Shown here piece by piece: positions 9,156 through 18,370 of a DNA stretch of 64,000 nucleotides (positions are counted from its first letter, which is position 1; the number at the start of each line of letters is the position of its first letter). The position numbers were made by a program, and so were the translations under genes. Source of the stretch: PSRJ01 sp963825305 (lineage in GTDB: Bacteria > Acidobacteriota > Terriglobia > Bryobacterales > Bryobacteraceae); NCBI GenBank assembly GCA_963825305.1, contig CAWGTA010000009.1, positions 868,001-932,000 of the forward strand, written 5' to 3'. The notes beneath the pieces are model-generated. The model searched no databases. It worked only from the letters and a program-made list of their open reading frames with translations, and was not told the DNA's origin.

Positions 9156-9727
9156 GCGCGCGCCCCGGTGAGGTTGCGATAAGCCTCGGGATCGTCGATA
9201 TCGGCTACGATGCCGGGGTCATCCAGGTCCAGGAATTCGGTGTCGGGCCGGTGACGATGCACCACCTCGTTGGCAGCGCGGCCTTCCGGAATTGCCAGGA
9301 ACTCAGCGATCAGCTCGCGGGAAAACCAGATGGGGTGGCCGCGGCTGTCTCCGTAGCGCGGCACACGCACCAGGGGACGGGGCGTGGTGAGCAGCGCGTC
9401 GATGGTGGCGGGCCTCACCGCCGGATGATCCACCAGCGTAAACAGGACGCCTTCGGCATCCGCAGGCACGGCGCGCAATCCGCATTGCAGGGACGTGGTC
9501 ATGCCGCGGGCGTAATCGGGATTGGTCACGAAGGTGGCGGGACGCGCCGCCAGCGAGCGGATCCGCTCCGCCTCGCAGCCGAGCACCACGATTACGGTGG
9601 AACAGCGCTCCTGAAACAGACCAGTCAAGGTGTCGAGAAACGTCTCTGTGCGATAGGGCAACAAAGCTTTTGGAAAACCCATCCGGCGCGATTCACCGGC
9701 TGCCAGAATCAATCCGGCAATGCTCAC
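9152..9727 (-). CDS. mocA: Molybdenum cofactor nucleotidyltransferase, MocA/MobA-like
   Basis: A 191-residue NTP-transferase. The N-terminus AGLILAAGESRRMGFPKALLPY is the nucleotide-binding signature LAAGxSxRMGxxK; TLVDHPAVRPATIDALL and the conserved H-P-I-W-F segment follow. MocA transfers CMP to molybdopterin for xanthine dehydrogenase-type enzymes. The GTG start at 9727 overlaps the xdhC stop (GTGA), and the stop overlaps the next gene's ATG. A longer upstream frame exists but only reads antisense to xdhC. No molybdoenzyme structural genes are in the window. Confidence 0.85.
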   Translation of the reverse strand: MSIAGLILAAGESRRMGFPKALLPYRTETFLDTLTGLFQERCSTVIVVLGCEAERIRSLAARPATFVTNPDYARGMTTSLQCGLRAVPADAEGVLFTLVDHPAVRPATIDALLTTPRPLVRVPRYGDSRGHPIWFSRELIAEFLAIPEGRAANEVVHRHRPDTEFLDLDDPGIVADIDDPEAYRNLTGARA

Positions 9728-10563
9728 TTGGACAGAATGGCCCGCAACGATTCGTCGGCGAACACCGACATCGAGAGCGAGCGCCAGTTGGACCCGGCTT
9801 TGCGGCGCACCGCGATCATCTCCGCGGCCACCGAAATGGCGATCTCTTCCGGGGAAATCGCGCCGATATCCAGGCCCATGGGTGCGTGGATTCGTTCGAA
9901 CGCCTCGCGCGGAAGGCCTTCCTTTTCCAGTTCGCGGATTACGTTGATGACTTTCCGCTTGCTGCCGATCATGGCGACGTAGCGTGCGGGCGTGGCCAGG
10001 GCCAGTTTCAACACGCGCATGTCGTCGCGATGGCCGCGTGTGACGATGATCACGTAGCTGGTCTCGTTGATGGCCAGCTTGGGGAAAATCTCTTCGTACT
10101 CGACGGCGTGGACGTCCACGGCCTCGGGGAACCGCTCCCGGTTGGCAAACGTGTCGCGGTTGTCGATCACCACCGTGCCAAAGCCGGCGAGCGTCGCTAC
10201 CTTGGAAAGACTCTTGGAGATGTGGCCGGCCCCGAAAATGAAGGCGCGCGGCAGCGGAAGAACCGGTTCGACGAAGACATCGAGCTGCCCGCCGCAAATG
10301 AGACCGTTATCGTAGGCGGCGTCCTGGCCCAAGTTAAACGTCAGGTGCTTGGGCTTCTCAGTTTCGATTACCTCGCGGGCGGCGTTCCAGACTTCAGCCT
10401 CCACACAGCCGCCGCCGATGGTGCCGGCCATCGAGCCATCCTCGCGCACCAGCAGCTTGGCGCTTTCGTAGCTGGGAATGGAGCCGCGGACGTCGACGAT
10501 GGTGGCGATAGCGCACTTCTGCCCCAGGTTCCGCAGACGCACTAATTCATCGTAAACGTCCAT
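9724..10563 (-). CDS. xdhC: XdhC/CoxI-family molybdoenzyme maturation protein
   Basis: A 279-residue protein of the XdhC/CoxI family, which binds molybdenum cofactor and helps insert it into xanthine dehydrogenase-like enzymes. The N-terminal XdhC domain shows ATIVDVRGSIPSYESAKLLV and AGTIGGGCVEAEV. The C-terminal Rossmann-like domain has FIFGAGHISKSLSKVA, then IVTRGHRDDMRVL and MIGSKRKV. It heads a four-gene operon with mocA, the AsmA-like gene and the amidohydrolase, all with overlapping or near-overlapping starts. The pairing with mocA supports the role. Confidence 0.88.
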   Translation of the reverse strand: MDVYDELVRLRNLGQKCAIATIVDVRGSIPSYESAKLLVREDGSMAGTIGGGCVEAEVWNAAREVIETEKPKHLTFNLGQDAAYDNGLICGGQLDVFVEPVLPLPRAFIFGAGHISKSLSKVATLAGFGTVVIDNRDTFANRERFPEAVDVHAVEYEEIFPKLAINETSYVIIVTRGHRDDMRVLKLALATPARYVAMIGSKRKVINVIRELEKEGLPREAFERIHAPMGLDIGAISPEEIAISVAAEMIAVRRKAGSNWRSLSMSVFADESLRAILSK

Positions 10564-10657
10564 CCCAAGCGATTATAGCGTGGCTCGGGGGTAAGAGTTT
10601 GACCGCAAGAAGCGGATAGAACCCGGGGGTGGTGTCTGGTAGTGTCAAGGCGAATAG

Positions 10658-11500
10658 ATGGCTTTGGAGCCCGACTACATCCTGGGGACGGACGACGAGG
10701 AGATTGCCCGGCTGGGTTTGCAGCATCGGGCATGGAAGGCACGCGCGCTGGATGCCTGGCGGTCGGCTGAGATCGGGCGCGCGCAGACGGTTCTGGATGT
10801 CGGGTGTGGACCCGGCTATGCATCGTTGGATCTGGCGGAGTTGGTTGGTCCATCTGGGAGAGTGGTGGCTGTTGATAAATCGGCGAGGTTTCTGGAGGCA
10901 CTCGGCAGGATGTGCCTAGAGCGCGGCATTAATAACGTTACGGCGCACCGGTGCGATCTGGAGAATGGGGGGTTTCCCAACGTCATGGCCGATCGGGTGT
11001 GGTGCCGGTGGGTGCTGTCGTTTGTGAAGAATCCGCGGGACGTGCTGGCACGAATGGCCGCGGCGCTCAGACCGGGAGGAGTGCTGGTGCTGCACGAGTA
11101 CTTCGATTATGCGACCTGGCGAACGGCGCCGCGGTGCCTGGAGGTGGAAGAATTTGTCCGGGCGGTGATGACGAGCTGGCGGGACGCGGGAGGCGATCCC
11201 GATATTGGGATGGGGCTGCCTCGGTGGATTGAGGAGCTTGGGTTGGAGATACGGTGTATGCGGCCGATAATGGAGATCGTGCCGGCGGACCACTTGAGCT
11301 GGGCGTGGCTGCGGGCATTTATCGAAACGGGGCGGCGGCGATTGGTGGACCTGGGATATTTGAGCGAGAGCAGGTCCGCGGCCATCTGGGAGGGGTTTAC
11401 GGAATTTGAGAGTACTCCCAAGGCTCGGATGGTGACGCCTGCGGTGCTTGAGATCGTGGCAGCTACCCCACCGGCGGCAAGGACCGCCGGCGTTACGTAG
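10658..11500 (+). CDS. SAM-dependent methyltransferase (class I)
   Basis: A 280-residue methyltransferase. Motif I is VLDVGCGPGYASLDLAEL, the acidic residue of motif II is in VVAVDKS, and motif IV/V lies around VWCRWVLSFVKNP and LRPGGVLVLHEY, a methyltransferase 11/25-like core. Substrate cannot be told. The last codons (about residues 272-280, ending AARTAGVT) and the TAG stop are supplied by a family-1 intergenic repeat at 11470-11523, so the native C-terminus was probably different. It is divergent from xdhC and convergent with gnd. Confidence 0.82.
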   Translation: MALEPDYILGTDDEEIARLGLQHRAWKARALDAWRSAEIGRAQTVLDVGCGPGYASLDLAELVGPSGRVVAVDKSARFLEALGRMCLERGINNVTAHRCDLENGGFPNVMADRVWCRWVLSFVKNPRDVLARMAAALRPGGVLVLHEYFDYATWRTAPRCLEVEEFVRAVMTSWRDAGGDPDIGMGLPRWIEELGLEIRCMRPIMEIVPADHLSWAWLRAFIETGRRRLVDLGYLSESRSAAIWEGFTEFESTPKARMVTPAVLEIVAATPPAARTAGVT

Positions 11501-11523
11501 CGCTGGCGATCTTGGTCGCCGGC
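11470..11523. repeat. Family-1 hairpin repeat, double unit
   Basis: Two back-to-back hairpins: CCGGCGG...CCGCCGG, then CTGGCGA...TCGCCGG, joined through GTTACGTAGC. The first hairpin is inside the methyltransferase coding sequence and the junction supplies its TAG stop at 11498-11500. Between convergent genes. Confidence 0.8.
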
Positions 11524-11534
11524 ATGCGCCTTGA

Positions 11535-12557
11535 CTAAGCGTTCCCGCTCTTGGTCTCCACGTGGCCGCCGAACTGGTAGCGCATCGCTGAGAGCAATTT
11601 AGCCGCAAATTCGCCTTCGTTGCGTGAGCTGAAGCGCTCGTACAAAGCAGCCGTCAACACCGGCGCCGGCGCGGATTCGTCAATGGCCGCCTGAATCGTC
11701 CAACGGCCTTCACCTGAATCCGACACACGGCCCGAAAACCTCGCCAGGTCGGGTTGTTCCAGAAGGGCAATGGCCGTCAGGTCCAACAGCCAGGACGCCA
11801 CCACGCTTCCCCTGCGCCAGACTTCGGCCACGTCGGCAAGGTTGAATTGATATTGATAATGAGCGGGCTCGCGCAACGGGGTGGTTTCGGCGTCGACGGT
11901 GTGTTCGCGCTTCCCCACGTCCGCATGTTTCAGAATGTTGAGCCCTTCGGCGTATGCCGCCATCAACCCGTATTCGATGCCGTTGTGGACCATCTTCACG
12001 AAATGGCCCGCACCGGAAGGTCCGCAGTAGAGGTAGCCTTCTTCGGCGGTGCCGCCCGCTTTTTCGCGGCCTGGCGTGCGGGGCAGGGAACCACGGCCGG
12101 GCGCCAGCGTCTTGAAGATGGGGTCCAAATGCTCCACCGACTCCTTCGGGCCGCCGATCATCATGCAGTAGCCGCGTTCGAGTCCCCAGACGCCGCCGCT
12201 GGTTCCCACATCCAGGTAACGCACGCCGCGCGGCTCGAGCTCCTTCGCGCGCCGGATATCGTCGATGTAATAGCTGTTACCGCCGTCGATGAGGATGTCG
12301 CCGGATTGCATGCGGCTGGATAGCTGCCCGATCAGGCTGTCTACGACGGCGGCGGGAACCATCAGCCATACGGCGCGTGGCGGGGTTAGGCGGGCGATGA
12401 AGTCGTCAAACGATTGCGCGGCTGCGGCTCCATCGGCCGCCAGCTGACCGGTGACGGCGGCGTCTTTGTCGAACACCACGCACTGGTGACCTCCACGCAT
12501 CAACCGGCGCACGATGTTGGCGCCCATACGGCCCAGACCGATCATTCCCAGTTGCAT
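11535..12557 (-). CDS. gnd: 6-phosphogluconate dehydrogenase (decarboxylating), short GndA type
   Basis: A 340-residue enzyme of the pentose phosphate pathway, oxidising 6-phosphogluconate to ribulose 5-phosphate with NAD(P). The Rossmann motif is MQLGMIGLGRMGANIVRRL. The substrate-binding region is DGGNSYYIDDIRRA, GTSGGVWGLERGY is characteristic, and the catalytic lysine is in GAGHFVKMVHNGIEYG. Length fits the short (~300-340 residue) subfamily rather than the ~470-residue E. coli type. The ATG at 12557 is preferred over an upstream one because MQLGMIGLG is the family N-terminus. Confidence 0.93.
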   Translation of the reverse strand: MQLGMIGLGRMGANIVRRLMRGGHQCVVFDKDAAVTGQLAADGAAAAQSFDDFIARLTPPRAVWLMVPAAVVDSLIGQLSSRMQSGDILIDGGNSYYIDDIRRAKELEPRGVRYLDVGTSGGVWGLERGYCMMIGGPKESVEHLDPIFKTLAPGRGSLPRTPGREKAGGTAEEGYLYCGPSGAGHFVKMVHNGIEYGLMAAYAEGLNILKHADVGKREHTVDAETTPLREPAHYQYQFNLADVAEVWRRGSVVASWLLDLTAIALLEQPDLARFSGRVSDSGEGRWTIQAAIDESAPAPVLTAALYERFSSRNEGEFAAKLLSAMRYQFGGHVETKSGNA

Positions 12558-12696
12558 GGAACTATTGTACGGGAATGACCCGAGCCCCCACGGTGGGTTA
12601 CACACAATGGATCATTCGTGTATCCGTTTGTACCCCTTGCTTTCCAATTCAGTCGGCCTTACTCTTCTCTTGACGACCCAGTAAGGAGGACAATCC

Positions 12697-14271
12697 GTGG
12701 CCTATGAAAAGAAAGTAGCGCTGGCCGGTAGCCATCGCGAACCGGTGGCGGGCGCGTCGATCGCGCGACCAATAGACAACCACGAAGTGGTCTCTGTAAC
12801 CGTGGTGCTGCGGCGCAGGACGCCGGCGGCTCCGCCCGAATCGTTTGCATTTTCCGACCCGCAATCCGTTACCCACCACGCTCGGGAGGAGTACGGCACG
12901 GTCCACGGAGCCATTGCGAGCGATATGACCGCGATCGAGGCATTTGCCCACGAATTCGGCCTCACCGTTACCGAGCGCAGCCAGGCACGGCGAACCATGG
13001 TGCTCTCGGGTACCGCGGAGAATATGCAACGCGCATTCGGCACGTCATTGGCGTATTACAATTCGCCGGGCGGCAGCTATCGCGGGCGAACAGGCCCTGT
13101 CATGATCCCGGAGGAGTTACAGCCGATGGTTACCGCCGTGCTTGGCCTCGATAGCCGTCCCGTCGCCAAGCCGCACGTACGCATACACGCGGCCCAGCCC
13201 CCTGGTTCCCTGACCCCGGTGCAAGTTGCCAAGTTATACAATTTTCCCTCGGGCGTAACGGGAGCTGGACAGACCATTGGCATTGTCGAGCTGGGCGGGG
13301 GTTATAAAGCCTCGGATCTCAAAACCTATTTCACTGCGCTGGGGATCAAACCTCCGGTCGTGACCTCGGTTTCGGTCGACCACGGCGTCAATAAGCCCGG
13401 CGTCGACAAAAACTCCGACGGCGAAGTGATGCTCGATATCGAGGTGGCGGGCGCGGTGGCGCCGGGGGCTCGCATCGTCGTGTACTTCGCGCCAAACACC
13501 GACCAAGGATTTGTCGACGCCATCACTACCGCAGTGCACGATACCGTTAACAAGCCCTCCGTGATCTCCATCAGTTGGGGCGGCCCGGAGGACAGTTGGA
13601 CCCAGCAGGCTGCAGACGCCATGCTGCAGGCGGTCACGGACGCCGCAGGGGTAGGTGTCACGGTAACCGCCGCGGCCGGCGATGATGGTGCTACCGATGG
13701 CGTATCCGACAACAAGCTGCACGTGGATCTGCCCGCTTGCTTGCCGCCCGTGCTGGCATGTGGCGGAACCCGCCTCAACACGTCCAACGGGGTTCTAACC
13801 AACGAGGTGGTGTGGAACGAACTCGCCAACAAAGAGGGCGCGACGGGTGGCGGGGTGAGCAAGCTCTTCCCTATTCCGAGCTACCAGGCAACCGCAAGCG
13901 TGCCCGCGCAACCCGAAACCAATTTCGCCGGCCGGGGCGTTCCCGATGTCGCGGGCGATGCCGACCCGGTCACCGGGTATATGGTTCGCGCGGACGGCAA
14001 GAACCAGGTCATCGGCGGAACCAGCGCCGTGGCTCCTCTCTGGGCCGGTCTCACTGCCTTGATGAATCAACAACTAGGACGGCCGGTAGGTTTCCTGCAG
14101 CCGGCGCTGTATCAAATCGGCAGCTCGAAATTCCGCGACATCACCAGCGGCAACAATGGACACTACGCCGCCGGTGTCAACTGGGACGCATGCACCGGGC
14201 TCGGCAGCCCGAATGGGAAAGCCCTGGTGCAGGCCCTGGCGGGACAGGCTGCAGGAGCCGGAGGCGTGTGA
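12697..14271 (+). CDS. Sedolisin (S53) family serine-carboxyl peptidase with pro-domain
   Basis: A 524-residue S53 protease similar to pro-kumamolisin. Residues ~20-165 are the activation pro-domain (VVLRRRTP to VLGLDSRP). The catalytic domain starts at LTPVQVAKLYNFPSGVTG. The triad is visible: Glu243 and Asp247 in SDGEVMLDIEV, and Ser443 in GGTSAVAPLWAGL; Asp329 in AAAGDDGATDG is the oxyanion-hole residue. The C-terminal calcium site is DITSGNNGHYAAGVNWD. No signal peptide is evident. The GTG at 12697 is supported by a strong AAGGAGGA seven bases upstream. Such enzymes work at acid pH outside the cell; export route unclear. Confidence 0.93.
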   Translation: MAYEKKVALAGSHREPVAGASIARPIDNHEVVSVTVVLRRRTPAAPPESFAFSDPQSVTHHAREEYGTVHGAIASDMTAIEAFAHEFGLTVTERSQARRTMVLSGTAENMQRAFGTSLAYYNSPGGSYRGRTGPVMIPEELQPMVTAVLGLDSRPVAKPHVRIHAAQPPGSLTPVQVAKLYNFPSGVTGAGQTIGIVELGGGYKASDLKTYFTALGIKPPVVTSVSVDHGVNKPGVDKNSDGEVMLDIEVAGAVAPGARIVVYFAPNTDQGFVDAITTAVHDTVNKPSVISISWGGPEDSWTQQAADAMLQAVTDAAGVGVTVTAAAGDDGATDGVSDNKLHVDLPACLPPVLACGGTRLNTSNGVLTNEVVWNELANKEGATGGGVSKLFPIPSYQATASVPAQPETNFAGRGVPDVAGDADPVTGYMVRADGKNQVIGGTSAVAPLWAGLTALMNQQLGRPVGFLQPALYQIGSSKFRDITSGNNGHYAAGVNWDACTGLGSPNGKALVQALAGQAAGAGGV

Positions 14272-14825
14272 GCCGCGGTCTGGTGCGGCGGAACCTGGCC
14301 AACTTTATCTTGATTTGTTCCTGTACCCCGGGGATGGTCTGGGCGGCTGACGACCTTGCGCCCATGTGCCCGGCGCCCTCCAAAACGATTCAAGCCAGTT
14401 GCCGGGAGATCACCTACCGCGAGTTACCGGCGGGCGCGCGAACGCTGTTACAGAGGATGAATTGCGAGGTTCGTACGGGGAGTAACTATGATTACGGGAG
14501 TGCCGTCGATCTGAATGGTGACGGTTCGCCGGAGTATCAATTCTGTTGTCACGAATCGCCGCATGGCCCGTGCAGCGCCGTACTCATTGGCAAGGTTGGG
14601 ACGCAGTGGAAGGACTTGACCGCAAAGGAGGGCCTGCTTGGATTCGACGGCGCCTGCAACCTGTTCGTAATTCTGGAGAGCCAGCGGTCCGGCTTCCACG
14701 ATGTCTGCCTGCCGAATGAGTGCTCCCCCGCCACGGATGCGAAGTCAAAAGCTTGCGTTCCGGCGGTCTGGCAGTACGATGGCAGCCGGTATCGCTCGGC
14801 AGGGCATGGCCCGCATAAGCGTTAA
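14268..14825 (+). CDS. Hypothetical secreted protein with a calcium-loop-like motif
   Basis: A 185-residue protein of unknown function. The GTG start at 14268 overlaps the TGA of the sedolisin gene, so the two are probably translated together. The first ~27 residues look like a signal peptide (NFILICSCTPGMVWA). The mature part has about nine cysteines, suggesting disulfides, and the segment VDLNGDGSPEYQF resembles an EF-hand or FG-GAP-type calcium-binding loop. A longer upstream frame only shadows the protease gene. It might assist or protect the protease, but that is inference from position only. Confidence 0.6.
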   Translation: MSRGLVRRNLANFILICSCTPGMVWAADDLAPMCPAPSKTIQASCREITYRELPAGARTLLQRMNCEVRTGSNYDYGSAVDLNGDGSPEYQFCCHESPHGPCSAVLIGKVGTQWKDLTAKEGLLGFDGACNLFVILESQRSGFHDVCLPNECSPATDAKSKACVPAVWQYDGSRYRSAGHGPHKR

Positions 14826-15036
14826 CTTAAGCCGGCACGTCCCCAGCAAGGTCCGGGCTTTACGTTCTTTTCTTCCACTTCAACGGGTTGCGCATTTTAC
14901 GGCAACTTGACGCGCGATAGCCCAAGTTCCGGGTGGCGCGTGATTCGGGCGTCAGTTCCGCTGGAGATATCTACGCAGCCGGCCTGCGCAGTCAGCTTGG
15001 CGCCGCCTGACAGGCAGGGACATACGAGCACTTCGG

Positions 15037-18000
15037 TTACCAGGTGAACTTCAGAGCGAGCTGAATCAGGCGCGGGGGCCGGCTGGCCGAGATGCGACCA
15101 AAGTTCTGCCCCGCTCCCGAATCCCCGTTGGGCGGCTGGAATTGCGCGTGGTTCCAAGTATTGAAGGCTTCCGCGCGAAGCAGCACCCTCGCGGCATCTC
15201 GCCACACCGCGAACGACTTTTGCACACCTGTATCCCAGTTGTTCAGACCGGGGCCATTGATTACAGTTGGCCCGCTGTCCCCGAAGAATCCCACCGCTGG
15301 AACCGGAAAGCAAACCGGGTCAAACCAAAGGAACCCGTTGTTGCGAATGTTGCCGGAAAGTTGGCTGTTGCGCCCGTCGCAAACCCGGTTGGGGAGCGAG
15401 TTGAGGAGGGTGCTGCCAGTTTGGTTAGGTGCACTTAAGAGGATGGGTTGACCAGTAGCGAAGGTTGTGATCGCTGTGATTGTCCATTTTCCCAATATCG
15501 CGTCCGCCCATCCGGGCAGGTTCCCGCCGACGCGCTGTCCCCTGCCGAGCGGCATCTCCCATACCAGGCTGCTTACCACCCGACTGCGCACATCGAAGGT
15601 CGCCTGGCCTTTGGAACAACGCCGGCAATCGGAAATCTGATTATAGAGGGCCTGATTAGACTGAAAGGTGTCCGCTAAAGCTTTAGATAAGGTGTATTCC
15701 ACGCGCAGGTTGAGTCCCGTTGCCGCGCGATGCTCGTACTTGGCGAGGAGAGCTTCGTAAGACGAATTCCCATTGCTGTCTACATAGAGCAATGCGCTGT
15801 AGCGCGGCCACGGTTTGGAGGCGGGATCGCACAATAAGTTCGCACTGGGCTTGCATTGAGCGAGATCGAAATCGTTCAAGAGCTTATGTCCACTGGCGCC
15901 CAAATAGTCCACCTCAATTGAGTCGCTCCGTGCAAGGCTGTGCTGTACAGAGAAGTTCCACTGACTGACGTAGGCGGTGTGGAAATGGGGATTCACGGCT
16001 GAAGCCAGGGTTCCGGGAGATAGGCTCGCAGCGTAAGTGCCGGTGATCCCACCGGAAGGAGCGGGCGGGAAGATATTCAATCCCATCACGTAAGTGGGTA
16101 ACGGGCTGGTCAGAGGATTGGTAAAGCTTGCGCCGGCGCCTATCGGCGAACCGTAGAGGAGCGATTCCGGCGCGAAAACCCAAGGAAGCGCCGAGTAATA
16201 AATTCCAGCGGCCGCCCGGATCACTGTAGCTTTGAGCGCCGCCGGCCTCCAGGCCAGACCCAGGCGGGGGGAGAGATTATTCCAGTCTGTAGCCACGGCC
16301 TGGGGTCTGATCTGCCCTAGCGCCGCGTAAGTAAGCAGGCCGGTGGCAAAATCGAAGCCGTGAACATAGTTCCGCGCCCAACCCTGCGGATCTGGAGGCG
16401 TTTCGAGGAACCACGAAAGCCCGTAGTTTAGGGTCAGATTTCGGCTGACCCTCCAACTGTCCTGAAAGTACGGAGCGAACTGTGTCGCGCGGTACTGCAC
16501 TTCCGGCAGACCGCCCAGCACGCCGTTTACGGGCATGCCAAGCAGGAAATCGGCAAAAGAATCGCCGGAATTCGCCAGGGGCACCAGTTGCCCCTTGGAG
16601 TTCGCTGTCAACTGGGCTGTGAACACAGGTTGGAAGGACAAGGTCCCCAGTGCTTGTGAATTTCCATTCAAGTGCCACCCCCTCCGGTACCGCAGCCCGA
16701 CGCCAAATGCAAAGCTATGCGCGCCTCTTGTATATGTGATGCCATCGTCGAGTTGCCATGCATTATCCCGGTTGCCAACCTCGCCATTCGATCGTCCGAA
16801 CCCCGAATAGCCCTGCAGGTTGATAGCGGTCACACCGTGAGCATAATTTGTGTTCGATATCCCTACTGACGGGAGGATCGAAGCTTGGTTTTCATCCTCA
16901 TTGCCCCCGGTGGCAATGTTGCGCAAGAAGCCAATCCGCAGGGTGTTCACAGCGCGGGGATTCAGTGACCAAACATGTTCGACCATCGCGAGTTGGGACT
17001 CGTTCTCATACAAGAGACCACTGAGCGGGTACAAGCCCGGCTGGTCCGATGGGATAGTCTGCCTGAAAATCTGGAGGAATAGTTGGGACCGCGCGCTCGT
17101 CGCCGCATCCAGTCGCAACCCACCCTGATCGTCGTTCAGCGTGTTTCGAGGATTCCCGTGAATGTTGCTTGGCATGTTCGCCAGACTCGTGCCCGGGACG
17201 TAATATTTGAGGAGATTCCTCGCCACCGAGTTGATCTGGCTCGCCGGAATCACGTTATTTGGAAATGGCATGCGTGTACCGGAGGCTGGATCATAGGTCG
17301 TCGGATCGTAAATGCTGTGAGCGACCCCGGCGAAATTTCCATCGAACATTTCTGCGGTCGGGCTGAAGCCGGCAGCGGAAAATGCGGTGAGTTCCCGAAG
17401 GCCCTCGTAAAACCCATAAAACCACACGCGATCTTTCCGCAGCGGTCCTCCTGAAGCAAAGCCGAACTGGTTCTGTTTCAGGTCCTCGGGGCTGGTGGCA
17501 AAGAAGCTTCTAGCGTCCATAATGCCATTCCGCAGGAACTCGAAGGCCTGGCCGTGGAACTGGTTAGTTCCACTCTTCGTCACGATGCTTACCGCGGCAG
17601 GATTGCTACCCTGGTCCGGCATCTGGAAATTCTCCTGCACTTTGAACTGATCGATGGCTGCTATCGAGGGACTGAGCGCCAGTTCCCCATCTCTCGATCC
17701 GGTGATATTGATGCCATCAAGCGAGTAGCTGGCCGAACTAGGTAGAGTCGCGGGCAGAACGATTGTCCGGGACGGTGGCCCGACGTTATTGGAAAACAGG
17801 TTGTTGGCCGGGCTGACATTTACTGTGCCTGCGGCGAGCAACGCCAAATCCAGAAAGTTCCGGCCGTTTAGCGGCAGCTGTTGCACTCGGCCGGAATCTA
17901 CGACTGACCCGATCGCATTCGATTCCGCGGTAAGATCCGCTTCCGTAGGAAGGCTAACTTCGATCTGCGTACGGATTTTGCCTGGATGTAAAGTGAGGTC

Positions 18001-18309
18001 GATGGATGCCAGCCCGCCAACCTCAATCCTCAAATCGTTCATCTGTTCGGTGCTGAAGCCTTCCTTTTCCACTCGGACCGAATAGACGCCTGCAATCAGC
18101 GACGGAAACAGGAACGACCCGTCACGGCTGGACTCTGATTCGCGAACCAATCCCTTGGATTCCTCGGTAAGAATGAGCTTCGCATTGGCCACGAACGCGC
18201 CAGACTCGTCCCGAACCATGCCAGTTAGGGCCCCTCCACTCAATGTGGTCTGCGCCAGGATCGGAGCGGAAAGAACCACTAGGAGCGCTAATGTAATCCG
18301 GATTTCCAA
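15037..18309 (-). CDS. TonB-dependent receptor with carboxypeptidase-regulatory-like domain (Oar-like)
   Basis: A ~1090-residue outer-membrane receptor typical of Acidobacteria. It has a signal peptide (ITLALLVVLSAPILAQ), then a CarboxypepD_reg-like domain at ~25-110 (LTGMVRDESGAFVANAKLIL ... GVYSVRVEKEGF). A plug domain has QQLPLNGRNFLDLALL and a barrel of ~800 residues ends in the aromatic LIQLALKFTW. I prefer the TTG at 18309 to the one at 18315 because GGGG lies seven bases upstream of it. It is divergent from the hybrid kinase at 18371, with only ~60 bp between them. Ligand unknown; large oligomeric nutrients are likely. Confidence 0.9.
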   Translation of the reverse strand: MEIRITLALLVVLSAPILAQTTLSGGALTGMVRDESGAFVANAKLILTEESKGLVRESESSRDGSFLFPSLIAGVYSVRVEKEGFSTEQMNDLRIEVGGLASIDLTLHPGKIRTQIEVSLPTEADLTAESNAIGSVVDSGRVQQLPLNGRNFLDLALLAAGTVNVSPANNLFSNNVGPPSRTIVLPATLPSSASYSLDGINITGSRDGELALSPSIAAIDQFKVQENFQMPDQGSNPAAVSIVTKSGTNQFHGQAFEFLRNGIMDARSFFATSPEDLKQNQFGFASGGPLRKDRVWFYGFYEGLRELTAFSAAGFSPTAEMFDGNFAGVAHSIYDPTTYDPASGTRMPFPNNVIPASQINSVARNLLKYYVPGTSLANMPSNIHGNPRNTLNDDQGGLRLDAATSARSQLFLQIFRQTIPSDQPGLYPLSGLLYENESQLAMVEHVWSLNPRAVNTLRIGFLRNIATGGNEDENQASILPSVGISNTNYAHGVTAINLQGYSGFGRSNGEVGNRDNAWQLDDGITYTRGAHSFAFGVGLRYRRGWHLNGNSQALGTLSFQPVFTAQLTANSKGQLVPLANSGDSFADFLLGMPVNGVLGGLPEVQYRATQFAPYFQDSWRVSRNLTLNYGLSWFLETPPDPQGWARNYVHGFDFATGLLTYAALGQIRPQAVATDWNNLSPRLGLAWRPAALKATVIRAAAGIYYSALPWVFAPESLLYGSPIGAGASFTNPLTSPLPTYVMGLNIFPPAPSGGITGTYAASLSPGTLASAVNPHFHTAYVSQWNFSVQHSLARSDSIEVDYLGASGHKLLNDFDLAQCKPSANLLCDPASKPWPRYSALLYVDSNGNSSYEALLAKYEHRAATGLNLRVEYTLSKALADTFQSNQALYNQISDCRRCSKGQATFDVRSRVVSSLVWEMPLGRGQRVGGNLPGWADAILGKWTITAITTFATGQPILLSAPNQTGSTLLNSLPNRVCDGRNSQLSGNIRNNGFLWFDPVCFPVPAVGFFGDSGPTVINGPGLNNWDTGVQKSFAVWRDAARVLLRAEAFNTWNHAQFQPPNGDSGAGQNFGRISASRPPRLIQLALKFTW

Positions 18310-18370
18310 AATCAAACCCCTGCGCGTTCAGCGGTACATTAACCCTGTCTAACGAGTTGGGTGAAGACCG

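Noticed and set aside
7761..9182. A 473-codon plus-strand frame antisense to the AsmA-like gene
   Set aside because: No Shine-Dalgarno, no motif, and the composition (Gln, His, Arg-rich) is typical of an antisense shadow.
9152..10297. A 381-residue fused version of the MocA-like protein
   Set aside because: The first 190 residues are an out-of-frame reading of xdhC; the GTG at 9727 overlapping the xdhC stop gives the normal 191-residue protein.
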